Assembly: GCA_030539135.1 (NCBI GenBank)
Contig: JAUNSQ010000051.1
Span: 1 to 9,536, forward strand
Direction of reading: 5' to 3'
Source of the DNA: Synergistaceae bacterium
GTDB lineage: Bacteria > Synergistota > Synergistia > Synergistales > Synergistaceae
DNA: 9,536 nucleotides
Part shown: piece after piece, positions 1 through 5,116 of the stretch
Position numbering within the stretch: the stretch's first letter is position 1
Layout of the letters: each line of letters starts with the position of its first letter
The notes under the pieces: generated by a model
Database searches by the model: none
The model's input: the letters and a program-made list of their open reading frames with translations, nothing else
Told to the model about the DNA's origin: nothing
Position numbers and translations under genes: made by a program

Positions 1-17
1 CTTCTTCCACGCCTTCG

Positions 18-42
18 CTTTTTCTCTTTCCCTTTTTCTCTT
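18..42. repeat. Pyrimidine tract with an 11-base direct repeat
   Basis: Positions 18-42 on the + strand are uninterrupted pyrimidines. The tract contains CTTTTTCTCTT twice, at 18-28 and 32-42, a 14-base period. On the minus strand it is all purine and would be transcribed from the promoter at 110-138. There it could code a Lys/Glu/Arg-rich stretch or simply be an unstructured purine-rich RNA segment. Function unknown. Confidence 0.5.
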
Positions 43-54
43 GTCATGGTGCGC

Positions 55-102
55 GTTGCGCTGTCTTCATTCGTCGGAAACCGACCTGGTCGGAAGCGCA
101 AC
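55..102 (-). repeat. Imperfect hairpin at the 5' end of a leftward transcript
   Basis: The arms GTTGCGCT (55-62) and AGCGCAAC (95-102) are perfectly complementary over 8 bp. Inside, GTCGG (73-77) can pair with CCGAC (81-85), while CCGA (81-84) can instead pair with TCGG (90-93), because GTCGGAA occurs twice (73-79 and 89-95). The two inner pairings exclude each other. The outer stem begins almost exactly where a transcript from the leftward promoter at 110-138 should start, so it would cap the RNA 5' end. It could also be a copy of a dispersed palindromic (REP-like) element. The pairing is seen; the role is inferred. Confidence 0.5.
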
Positions 103-109
103 AGGAGGA

Positions 110-138
110 AGTATATAACGCCTTCGATTTTTCGTCAA
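110..138 (-). promoter_or_regulatory. Strong leftward sigma70-type promoter with upstream A-tracts
   Basis: On the minus strand, TTGACG (133-138) and TATACT (110-115) are separated by exactly 17 bases, each one mismatch from consensus. Upstream of the -35, the minus strand has A-tracts facing T-runs at 143-148, 153-158 and 166-170, resembling an UP element or intrinsic curvature as at strong stable-RNA promoters. The expected start is near 103, the base next to the outer arm of the hairpin 55-102. No gene in the window lies downstream, so the product is beyond the left edge. Confidence 0.6.
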
Positions 139-207
139 GCACTTTTTTGAACTTTTTTCGAAGAATTTTTCACTGAACACCCGGCCTGGTGCAAACATGT
201 TTTTCCG

Positions 208-219
208 CGCATATATGCG
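208..219. repeat. 12-bp perfect palindrome between short direct repeats
   Basis: CGCATATATGCG reads the same on both strands. It is flanked by two copies of GCAAACAT (191-198 and 233-240), each preceded within a few bases by AACACCCG (176-183 and 226-233). A site for a dimeric DNA-binding protein is possible, but I see no neighbouring regulator gene, and the palindrome could be chance in AT-rich intergenic DNA. Confidence 0.3.
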
Positions 220-270
220 TTTATAAACACCCGCAAACATCTTCTTTGAAAATATGACAACTCCAAACGT

Positions 271-322
271 CAAAAATTTGATGAAAAATTATTTTTTCAG
301 CGCGTATTGGTACAAATTTTTG
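271..322. repeat. Nested AT-rich inverted repeats downstream of the DUF486 gene
   Basis: The outer arms CAAAAATTTG (271-280) and CAAATTTTTG (313-322) are perfect 10-bp reverse complements. Between them lies a separate hairpin, TGAAAAA (282-288) and TTTTTCA (293-299), with a 4-base loop. The structure starts about 10 bases past the DUF486 stop codon on the leftward transcript, so it may act as a weak terminator or 3' end structure. It lacks the GC-rich stem of a typical intrinsic terminator. Confidence 0.4.
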
Positions 323-332
323 AGGTGGCAGG

Positions 333-677
333 TCAGTTGCCCCTGAACATAAAGAATACCGCGCCGACCATGCAGCACGAGGCCCACAGGTAGTTTGCCG
401 AGAGCTTTTCTTTCATTACTATCACCGAGAAGCCCGCGAAGATGGTCATGGTTATGACCTCTTGGATTATCTTTAGCTGCGGCAGCGTATAGACTTGATT
501 CCCCAGCCTGTTCGCGGGAACTTGGAAGCAGTATTCAAAGAACGCTATCCCCCAGCTGACGAGTATCGCAAACAGCAGCGGCTTGGAGCCAAGATGTTTG
601 AGGTGCCCGTACCACGCGTACGTCATGAATATGTTTGATATAAGAAGCAGCATTATCGGATAGGCAAATCTTGCCAT
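333..677 (-). CDS. DUF486 / DMT-family small membrane protein
   Basis: This 114-residue integral membrane protein matches the DUF486 family of the drug/metabolite transporter superfamily; those proteins are usually about 110-120 residues. Recognisable family segments are WYGHLK at 22-27, FFEYCFQVPANR at 46-57 and QLKIIQEVIT at 67-76. Four hydrophobic segments are visible at roughly 6-24, 33-52, 72-88 and 95-111, as in half-size DMT/EamA-like transporters that act as dimers. Transport substrate and physiological role are unknown for the family. The ATG start at 675-677 is preceded by GGGAGGGA (minus strand) at suitable spacing. It is a single gene, divergent from the symporter, and nothing in the sequence links the two functionally. 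The family call is secure; the function is open. Confidence 0.88.
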   Translation of the reverse strand: MARFAYPIMLLLISNIFMTYAWYGHLKHLGSKPLLFAILVSWGIAFFEYCFQVPANRLGNQVYTLPQLKIIQEVITMTIFAGFSVIVMKEKLSANYLWASCCMVGAVFFMFRGN

Positions 678-707
678 GTATATCCCTCCCTGAAAATTTC
701 CGCGTGG

Positions 708-737
708 ATTATATACCCATTTCTAAACGACGGGCAA
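708..737 (-). promoter_or_regulatory. Promoter for the DUF486 gene
   Basis: On the minus strand, TTGCCC (732-737, four of six matches to the -35 consensus) and a perfect TATAAT (708-713) are 18 bases apart. The predicted start near 701 gives a leader of about 24 bases carrying the ribosome binding site. Confidence 0.5.
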
Positions 738-751
738 AAACTTCCACAACT

Positions 752-780
752 TTAACAGTTTATGATATTCTTCTTATATA
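752..780 (+). promoter_or_regulatory. Promoter for the sodium:solute symporter
   Basis: TTAACA (752-757) and TATATA (775-780) are separated by exactly 17 bases, in the divergent intergenic space. Transcription would start near 787, giving a leader of about 53 bases with AAGGGGGA (823-830) as the Shine-Dalgarno sequence before the ATG at 840. Confidence 0.5.
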
Positions 781-839
781 AATGTAACGTTGCCCGTATT
801 TGTACGTTCAGATAAATTCGTGAAGGGGGATGTAATTTT

Positions 840-2294
840 ATGGGTTCCAATATCATCGTAACATCCATCGTCATCATCTATCTCATGCTTATGCTTTTCA
901 TCGGGTGGTATTCTTCCACGAAGGTATCCACCAACGTCGACTTTATGGTAGCGGGACGCAGGCTTGGTCCGGTGCTCATGGCGGGCACGCTGGCGGCCAC
1001 GGAGATCGGCGGGGGAAGTTCGCTCGGCGTCGTACAGCAAGGGATGGGGAAGTTCGGCATCAGCTCTTCCTGGTACATTATCACTATGGGCTTCGCCTTT
1101 GCGATCCTCACGTTCATGGCTCCTAAGTTTCGCGAGGCGACGGTCAAGACAGTCCCAGAATATTTCCGACGCCGTTACGGCAAGTTCCCAGGAATCATAA
1201 CGGCGGTCATTATGCTTCTGCCGCTCATCGGCCTCACGGCCGGACAGTTCATCGCATCGGCGGTCATCCTATCGACGATGCTGAACATAGAATACTCCGC
1301 GGCCGTCGTCGTAGTCAGCGTAGTGGTAACTGTCTATTCCGTCATGGGCGGGCTATGGAGCGTAACTCTCACGGATTTTGTGCAAGTCTTCCTGATAATC
1401 TTCGGCATGATGGCGGCTCTGCCATTCTCAATCAACATGGCGGGAGGATGGGATAATGTCGTCGCGAACGTACCGCCTGAGACCTTTAATATGTTTAAGG
1501 GATATGACACGATGGGGGTCCTCTCACTGACTATCATGTATCTCGCGACGTTCACGGTAGGGCAGGAGGCCGTGTCGCGCTACTACGCGGCAAGGGACGG
1601 GCGGGCCGCCAGATACGGGTCTATACTCGCGGCGCTCATCAACTTTATCTATGCGTTTATACCTGCGGTGATGGGGATCATAGTTCTCGCCCTTATAAAT
1701 ATAGGCAAATTCGACGCGGGACTCTTCGCGAACGTCGGCACGAGATACGCACTGCCCGTACTCGCGATGAACGCGATGCCGCCTATAGTCTGCGGACTTC
1801 TCTTCTCCGGCGTCATCTCGGCTACCATGTCCAGCGCGGACTCCGACCTTCTTGGCGCCGGCTCGATATTCGCCAACGATATCTACCGCGCCGTTATCAA
1901 GCCTGAAGCCTCGGACCACGAGGTCATGTGGGTAACAAAGATCACTATGGCCGTCGTCGGCGTCGCGTCGCTGCTCGTGGCTATGTTCAACACCAAGGAC
2001 ATCATCACGATACTCATGTTCGCGTTTACGCTTCGCGCCGCCGGAGCCTTCTTCCCATACGTCCTCGGACACTATTGGAAGAAAGCCTCCGCAGCCGGAA
2101 CGATCGCGTCGCTCATCGCGGGGACGGTCGTCGTCCTATACCTCGACCACGTGTCGAAAGGGATGCTCTTTGGCATGAAGTTTAACCAGTCCATCATCCC
2201 AGGGCTTGCCGCCGGTCTGATTTTCTTCGTAGCGTTCTCATATATCATGCCGCCGAAGAAAGAGACGACAGAGCTGGAGTACGAAGCGGATTAA
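840..2294 (+). CDS. Sodium:solute symporter (SSS family), substrate unknown
   Basis: This 484-residue inner-membrane protein takes up a solute using the sodium gradient. About 13 hydrophobic segments can be read, with the first helix at about 5-22 and a short charged tail from about 471. Family landmarks are the glycine/serine-rich first transport helix (AATEIGGGSS, 52-61), the GGLWSVTLTDFVQ segment (170-182) and the helix around SGVISATMSSADSD (323-336) running to FANDIYR (344-350). Ser331-Ser332 sit where PutP has the paired hydroxyl residues of its second sodium site. The IGGG pattern recalls choline/pantothenate-type members more than PutP, but I cannot assign a substrate. It is a lone gene with its own promoter and a good Shine-Dalgarno sequence, converging on the fhs-fchA unit. 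Length is normal for the family. Confidence 0.9.
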   Translation: MGSNIIVTSIVIIYLMLMLFIGWYSSTKVSTNVDFMVAGRRLGPVLMAGTLAATEIGGGSSLGVVQQGMGKFGISSSWYIITMGFAFAILTFMAPKFREATVKTVPEYFRRRYGKFPGIITAVIMLLPLIGLTAGQFIASAVILSTMLNIEYSAAVVVVSVVVTVYSVMGGLWSVTLTDFVQVFLIIFGMMAALPFSINMAGGWDNVVANVPPETFNMFKGYDTMGVLSLTIMYLATFTVGQEAVSRYYAARDGRAARYGSILAALINFIYAFIPAVMGIIVLALINIGKFDAGLFANVGTRYALPVLAMNAMPPIVCGLLFSGVISATMSSADSDLLGAGSIFANDIYRAVIKPEASDHEVMWVTKITMAVVGVASLLVAMFNTKDIITILMFAFTLRAAGAFFPYVLGHYWKKASAAGTIASLIAGTVVVLYLDHVSKGMLFGMKFNQSIIPGLAAGLIFFVAFSYIMPPKKETTELEYEAD

Positions 2295-2350
2295 AAAACT
2301 ATGCGCCAGAAAGACGTCAGCCCTTATCGCCGTTTTCGCGTGGCGTCTTT
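2293..2350 (-). terminator. Possible leftward terminator between the symporter and the small ORF
   Basis: On the minus strand, AAAGACG (2344-2350) can pair with CGTCTTT (2310-2316), or CGCCA can pair with TGGCG a little further on. Six T residues (2293-2298) follow a few bases later. The stem is long-looped and overlaps the end of the small ORF and the symporter stop codon. Only 22 bases separate the two convergent stop codons, so any terminator must overlap coding sequence. Weak call. Confidence 0.3.
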
Positions 2351-2469
2351 GTCGGTCGGATATCGCGCCGCTCATGCGCGTCTTTCTCGTTTCGCTTTAT
2401 ACGCCCAGTCTTCGGGTCGATATCAAGCATCTCCGCGACTTCGTTTGACAGTTTCGCGATGACTGGCAT
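2317..2469 (-). CDS. Translationally coupled small protein after fchA, unknown function
   Basis: A 50-codon frame starts at ATG 2467-2469 and ends at TGA 2317-2319. Its start shares one base with the fchA stop (TGATG), and a near-perfect Shine-Dalgarno sequence, GGAGGAGGT on the minus strand (2479-2487), lies 9 bases upstream inside the last fchA codons. The product begins MPVIAKLSNEVAEMLDID. It has 12 Lys/Arg and 10 Asp/Glu, and no Cys, Phe, Trp or Tyr. Residues 3-16 could form a short helix; the C-terminal half is very polar, ends NGDKG and is probably disordered. There is no signal peptide or membrane segment. I do not recognise a family. The overlap and Shine-Dalgarno sequence argue for real translation, and the context suggests a partner or accessory of the one-carbon enzymes, though that is inference. 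Confidence 0.6.
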   Translation of the reverse strand: MPVIAKLSNEVAEMLDIDPKTGRIKRNEKDAHERRDIRPTKTPRENGDKG

Positions 2470-3098
2470 CAGCCTAGAACCTCCTCCATTATCACCGCCG
2501 TCTCGCTGGCGTAGCGCGATATGCCGCCGAGAAGCGTTTCTGTCTTTCTCTTAAGCTCCGCGGCAAAATTCTCGTCGTCAATACCCGGGAGGTTCACGCG
2601 GACATTATATGCCGCAGCCCTGCCTACGGCCTCTGCAAGCAGCGCGGCAACCCCCGCGTCGCTCGCGGCACTTCGATTGCCAAACTTGGCGGCGACAACA
2701 GCCAACTCCGCGAGGTCAGCGCAGGCTTCGAGCATCCGCAGCGGCACGGAGGCAGTCACTTTCGAGGCGTCGGACATCGCCATCCGGCGAGCCTCCTTTT
2801 CCTCGCCCGTACCCTTCGGCAGACGAAGCGCGTCCATATAATTATTGAAGGCCGCCACATCCTCGTCTATCAGCTCCATAAATTTCACGCGCAGGAGTTC
2901 GCTCTTTCTGAGCGTCTCTTCCATGACGGGCTGGCTGTCTTTATATCTCTCGCGGCCAACCGTCAGGTTGGCGACCATCGAGACAAGCCCAGCGCCCATC
3001 GACGCGCAGAGGGCGGCCGAGCTTCCGCCGCCCGGCGTGGCCGTTCCCGCTGCGAGCTGGTCGCCGAAAGATTTAATGGCTATATCCTTAAATGCCAT
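2469..3098 (-). CDS. fchA: Cyclodeaminase/cyclohydrolase (FTCD_C family), FchA-like
   Basis: This 209-residue cytoplasmic protein belongs to the formiminotransferase-cyclodeaminase C-terminal family. Members either release ammonia from 5-formimino-THF or, as clostridial FchA, interconvert 10-formyl-THF and 5,10-methenyl-THF. The family signature TPGGGSSAAL is at 21-30, followed by the long helices typical of this all-alpha fold. The acidic segment ELIDEDVAAF begins near residue 75. The start chosen is ATG 3096-3098 (MAFKDIA...), because GGAGGA (3105-3110) lies seven bases before it; a frame opened at TTG 3113 would swallow that Shine-Dalgarno sequence. No formiminotransferase domain or gene is visible, and fhs lies just upstream. 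That favours the cyclohydrolase role, but histidine-degradation cyclodeaminase is not excluded. The stop overlaps the next small ORF. Confidence 0.85.
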   Translation of the reverse strand: MAFKDIAIKSFGDQLAAGTATPGGGSSAALCASMGAGLVSMVANLTVGRERYKDSQPVMEETLRKSELLRVKFMELIDEDVAAFNNYMDALRLPKGTGEEKEARRMAMSDASKVTASVPLRMLEACADLAELAVVAAKFGNRSAASDAGVAALLAEAVGRAAAYNVRVNLPGIDDENFAAELKRKTETLLGGISRYASETAVIMEEVLG

Positions 3099-3138
3099 AG
3101 CGCATTCCTCCAAAATTCTCTTCTTAATATATAGAAAA

Positions 3139-3156
3139 GGCGGACTTTCGTCCGCC
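3139..3156 (-). terminator. Hairpin between fhs and fchA (attenuating terminator or processing site)
   Basis: GGCGGAC (3139-3145) and GTCCGCC (3150-3156) form a perfect 7-bp GC-rich stem. On the leftward transcript the loop is GAAA, a stable GNRA tetraloop, and TTTTCT follows. The short U-run suggests partial termination, which would lower fchA expression relative to fhs, or stabilisation of the fhs 3' end. No convincing separate promoter for fchA is seen in the remaining space. Confidence 0.55.
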
Positions 3157-3173
3157 GCTTCGTGTTTTTATCA

Positions 3174-3202
3174 GCGCGGTCTGTCTTTAGAACAGTCCGC
3201 TG
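3174..3202 (-). repeat. Imperfect hairpin over the fhs stop codon
   Basis: A segment near 3175-3183 (GCGGTCTGT) is complementary, with one mismatch, to ACAGTCCGC around 3193-3201. This puts the last codons and TAA of fhs in a stem-loop. No U-run follows on either strand. With the second hairpin at 3139-3156 it makes a tandem structured 3' region for fhs. Confidence 0.35.
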
Positions 3203-4860
3203 ATGACTCCGTTCTCGTCCACATCAATGTTGCACGCGGCGGGACGCTTCGGTAGTCCTGGCATCGTCATTATCGTGCCTGTGATGGGAATGATGAACCC
3301 GGCTCCGGCTGAAAGCCTGACTTCGCGGACCGTAAGCGTGTAGTCAGTTGGGCGCCCGATCTTCGTCGGATCGTCGGACAGTGACGCCTGGGTCTTCGCC
3401 ATGCAGACAAGGAGGTCATCCTTGCCAAGCTCATGTATCTGCTGGAGGTCTTTGATCGCTTTATCGGTGAAGTTCACGCCGTCCGCGCCGTATATCTTCG
3501 TGGCGATGGTCGTTATCTTCTCCTTCGGGCTTAGCTTCGTATCGTAGAGGAAGTGGAAGTCGTTAGGCTTCTCGCAGGATTCGATGACGGCGTTCGCCAT
3601 CTCTATGCCGCCCTCTCCACCGCGCGCCCAGATGTCTGACTGTACGACGGGCACGCCGAGCTTCGCGCACTTCTCGGTGATGAGGTCGAGCTCTTCCTTC
3701 GCGTCGGTCGGGAAGATATTTATAGCGACAACGACAGGCACGCCGTAGGAGAGCATGTTTTCGACGTGCTTCTCAAGGTTCGGGATGCCTGCTTCAAGCG
3801 CGGCCATATCGACCTTGCCGAGCTCCGATTTGGGGACTCCGCCGTGCATCTTGAGCGCGCGTATGGTCGCGACAACGACCACGGTGTCCGGCCTGAGTCC
3901 GGCGAGGCGGCATTTGATGTCAAGGAACTTCTCAGCTCCGAGGTCCGCGGCAAATCCGGCCTCCGTGATGAAGTAATCGGAGAGCTTGAGCGCGTATTTT
4001 GTCGCCATGATGCTGTTGCATCCGTGGGCTATATTCGCGAACGGGCCGCCGTGTACGAACGCCGGGACATGTTCTATCGTCTGGACGAGGTTCGGCTTTA
4101 TTGCGTCTTTGAGCAGCATCGCCATCGCGCCCTGCGCCTCAAGGTCGCGCGCCGTGACGGGTTTACCGTCGAAATTGTAAGCGACGATGATATTGGCGAG
4201 GCGTTCTTTGAGGTCGTTTATCCCCGTCGAGAGGCAGAGGATGGCCATAACTTCAGAGGCGACCGTGATGTCGAAGCCATCTTCGCGCGGCACTCCGTCA
4301 GCTTTGCCGCCGAGGCCGATGACGACTTTGCGCAGAGCGCGGTCGTTCATATCGAGCACGCGTTTGAATACTACGCGGCGGGTGTCTATCCCAAGCGGGT
4401 TGCCCTGCTGTATAGAGTTGTCGAGCATAGCGGCGAGAAGGTTGTTGGCAGACGTGATGGCGTGGAAATCACCTGTGAAATGTACGTTGATGTCCTCCAT
4501 CGGGACGACCTGGCTGTATCCGCCTCCGGCGGCTCCGCCCTTGATGCCGAAGACCGGGCCGAGCGACGGTTCGCGGAGCGCGAGGCAGGCTTTCTTATCG
4601 AGCTTCGCAAGAGCCTGAGCGAGACCGACCGCCGTCGTCGTCTTGCCCTCTCCGGCTGGTGTCGGCGTGATAGCCGTCACGAGGATGAGCTTGCCGTTCT
4701 TGTTGTTCTTGACTTTTTCCCAGAGGTCGAACGTTACCTTCGCCTTATACTTTCCATAAAGCTCAAGATCGTCCGCTTCGATGCCAAGCCTCTCCGCAAC
4801 TTTCGTTATCGGTTCCATCTTTGTCTGCTGCGCAATTTCGATGTCGCTCAGGTATGCCAT
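3187..4860 (-). CDS. fhs: Formate-tetrahydrofolate ligase (10-formyl-THF synthetase)
   Basis: A 557-residue cytoplasmic enzyme that makes 10-formyl-THF from formate, THF and ATP. This is the entry of formate into the Wood-Ljungdahl methyl branch in acetogens and a general C1 source in other anaerobes; run backwards it can make ATP. Length fits the family (about 555-560). The nucleotide-binding loop TPTPAGEGKTT is at 65-75. The highly conserved REPSLGPVFGIKGGAAGGG follows at 96-114, and the VVPMEDINVHFTGDFHAI region from 118. The ATG at 4858-4860 is preceded by GGGAGGA (4869-4875) eight bases upstream. It is first in a leftward unit with fchA, an arrangement also known from acetogens. No folD, metF or acs genes are in the window, so an acetogenic role cannot be claimed. 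The frame is intact. Confidence 0.97.
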   Translation of the reverse strand: MAYLSDIEIAQQTKMEPITKVAERLGIEADDLELYGKYKAKVTFDLWEKVKNNKNGKLILVTAITPTPAGEGKTTTAVGLAQALAKLDKKACLALREPSLGPVFGIKGGAAGGGYSQVVPMEDINVHFTGDFHAITSANNLLAAMLDNSIQQGNPLGIDTRRVVFKRVLDMNDRALRKVVIGLGGKADGVPREDGFDITVASEVMAILCLSTGINDLKERLANIIVAYNFDGKPVTARDLEAQGAMAMLLKDAIKPNLVQTIEHVPAFVHGGPFANIAHGCNSIMATKYALKLSDYFITEAGFAADLGAEKFLDIKCRLAGLRPDTVVVVATIRALKMHGGVPKSELGKVDMAALEAGIPNLEKHVENMLSYGVPVVVAINIFPTDAKEELDLITEKCAKLGVPVVQSDIWARGGEGGIEMANAVIESCEKPNDFHFLYDTKLSPKEKITTIATKIYGADGVNFTDKAIKDLQQIHELGKDDLLVCMAKTQASLSDDPTKIGRPTDYTLTVREVRLSAGAGFIIPITGTIMTMPGLPKRPAACNIDVDENGVISGLF

Positions 4861-4890
4861 TACATAATTCCTCCCGCGTATTATATTTTC

Positions 4891-4949
4891 TCTCCATCAG
4901 ACGGAGATTTGGTATCTTTAAATGGCTAATGAAAATAAACATTAAAGAT
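4891..4949 (-). promoter_or_regulatory. Structured 5' leader of fhs
   Basis: If transcription starts near 4961, the leader is about 100 bases and holds two inverted repeats. ATCTTTAA (4914-4921) pairs perfectly with TTAAAGAT (4942-4949) across a 20-base loop, and TCTCC (4891-4895) pairs with GGAGA (4903-4907), shortly before the Shine-Dalgarno sequence. Neither matches a riboswitch I know; in particular I do not see the THF riboswitch layout. It may be modest secondary structure without a regulatory role. Confidence 0.3.
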
Positions 4950-4967
4950 GTTCTTAACGTTTCTTAT

Positions 4968-4996
4968 ATCATACAATAAAATGTCAGGATATCCAA
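4968..4996 (-). promoter_or_regulatory. Promoter for the fhs-fchA-small ORF unit
   Basis: On the minus strand, TTGGAT (4991-4996) and TATGAT (4968-4973) are exactly 17 bases apart, in an AT-rich divergent intergenic region. The predicted start near 4961 leaves a leader of about 100 bases before fhs. Confidence 0.5.
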
Positions 4997-5042
4997 CCAT
5001 GGATTTTCATTTTCTAAATATTACATATTATATTCGGCCTCA

Positions 5043-5071
5043 GTCAAAAAATCGTCCAATTCAGATATAAT
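5043..5071 (+). promoter_or_regulatory. Promoter for the cdd-cbiB-cobD-cobC operon
   Basis: A perfect TATAAT (5066-5071) is preceded at about 17 bases by the weak -35 GTCAAA (5043-5048). The start expected near 5078 lies downstream of the GTG at 5075, so that GTG cannot be the initiator of cdd on this transcript. No cobalamin-riboswitch-like sequence is seen; the leader is only about 40 bases. Confidence 0.5.
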
Positions 5072-5078
5072 AAAGTGG

Positions 5079-5094
5079 GCGCGTTTGAACGCGC
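5079..5094 (+). repeat. 5'-terminal hairpin of the cdd operon leader
   Basis: GCGCGT (5079-5084) and ACGCGC (5089-5094) form a 6-bp GC-rich stem closed by TTGA. It begins at the predicted transcript start and ends about 10 bases before the cdd Shine-Dalgarno sequence (GGAGG, 5105-5109). Such 5' stems can protect mRNA from 5'-end-dependent decay. The role here is inferred. Confidence 0.45.
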
Positions 5095-5116
5095 GCAGCC
5101 GAACGGAGGAAACGCA

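Larger units (their letters stand above)
1..332. other. Intergenic region without a convincing protein gene
   Basis: About 330 bases downstream of the DUF486 gene. Features seen here are a 25-base pyrimidine run (18-42), a structured inverted repeat (55-102), a leftward promoter (110-138), phased T-tracts (143-170), a 12-bp palindrome (208-219) and nested AT-rich inverted repeats (271-322). From about 103 onward it is clearly more AT-rich than the flanking genes. A 68-codon leftward reading frame (67-273) starts at TTG without a ribosome binding site, crosses the promoter and the hairpin, and resembles no family I know, so I do not call it. A second leftward frame opens with ATG at 45-47 and runs off the left edge with a Lys/Arg/Glu-rich sequence. 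It has no Shine-Dalgarno sequence and is too short to judge. Confidence 0.6.

Noticed and set aside
1..47. Leftward ATG frame running off the left edge (Lys/Arg/Glu-rich)
   Set aside because: Only about 15 codons are visible, no ribosome binding site precedes it, and the composition comes from a purine tract. Kept only as a note to the promoter finding.
67..273. 68-codon leftward frame in the left intergenic region
   Set aside because: It has a TTG start without a Shine-Dalgarno sequence, crosses a strong promoter and a hairpin, and its C-terminal part is just the palindromic repeat translated.
1524..2072. 182-codon leftward frame opposite the symporter
   Set aside because: Antisense shadow of a well-supported membrane transporter; the composition is reverse-complement-like and there is no start signal.
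2310..2350. Rightward terminator of the symporter
   Set aside because: AAAGACG/CGTCTTT can pair, but on the + strand GTCGG follows instead of a U-run, so I only list it as a weak leftward candidate.
3766..4929. 387-codon rightward open frame opposite fhs
   Set aside because: It is exactly antisense to a clearly conserved fhs, is full of Arg/Asp/Glu runs typical of reverse-complement frames of GC-biased genes, has no family resemblance and no ribosome binding site.
5072..5116. Cobalamin riboswitch upstream of the cob operon
   Set aside because: The leader is too short and no B12-box-like sequence is present.
5075..5116. Extra 14 N-terminal codons of cdd from GTG 5075
   Set aside because: The GTG lies only four bases past the -10 element, before the predicted transcript start, and lacks a ribosome binding site.
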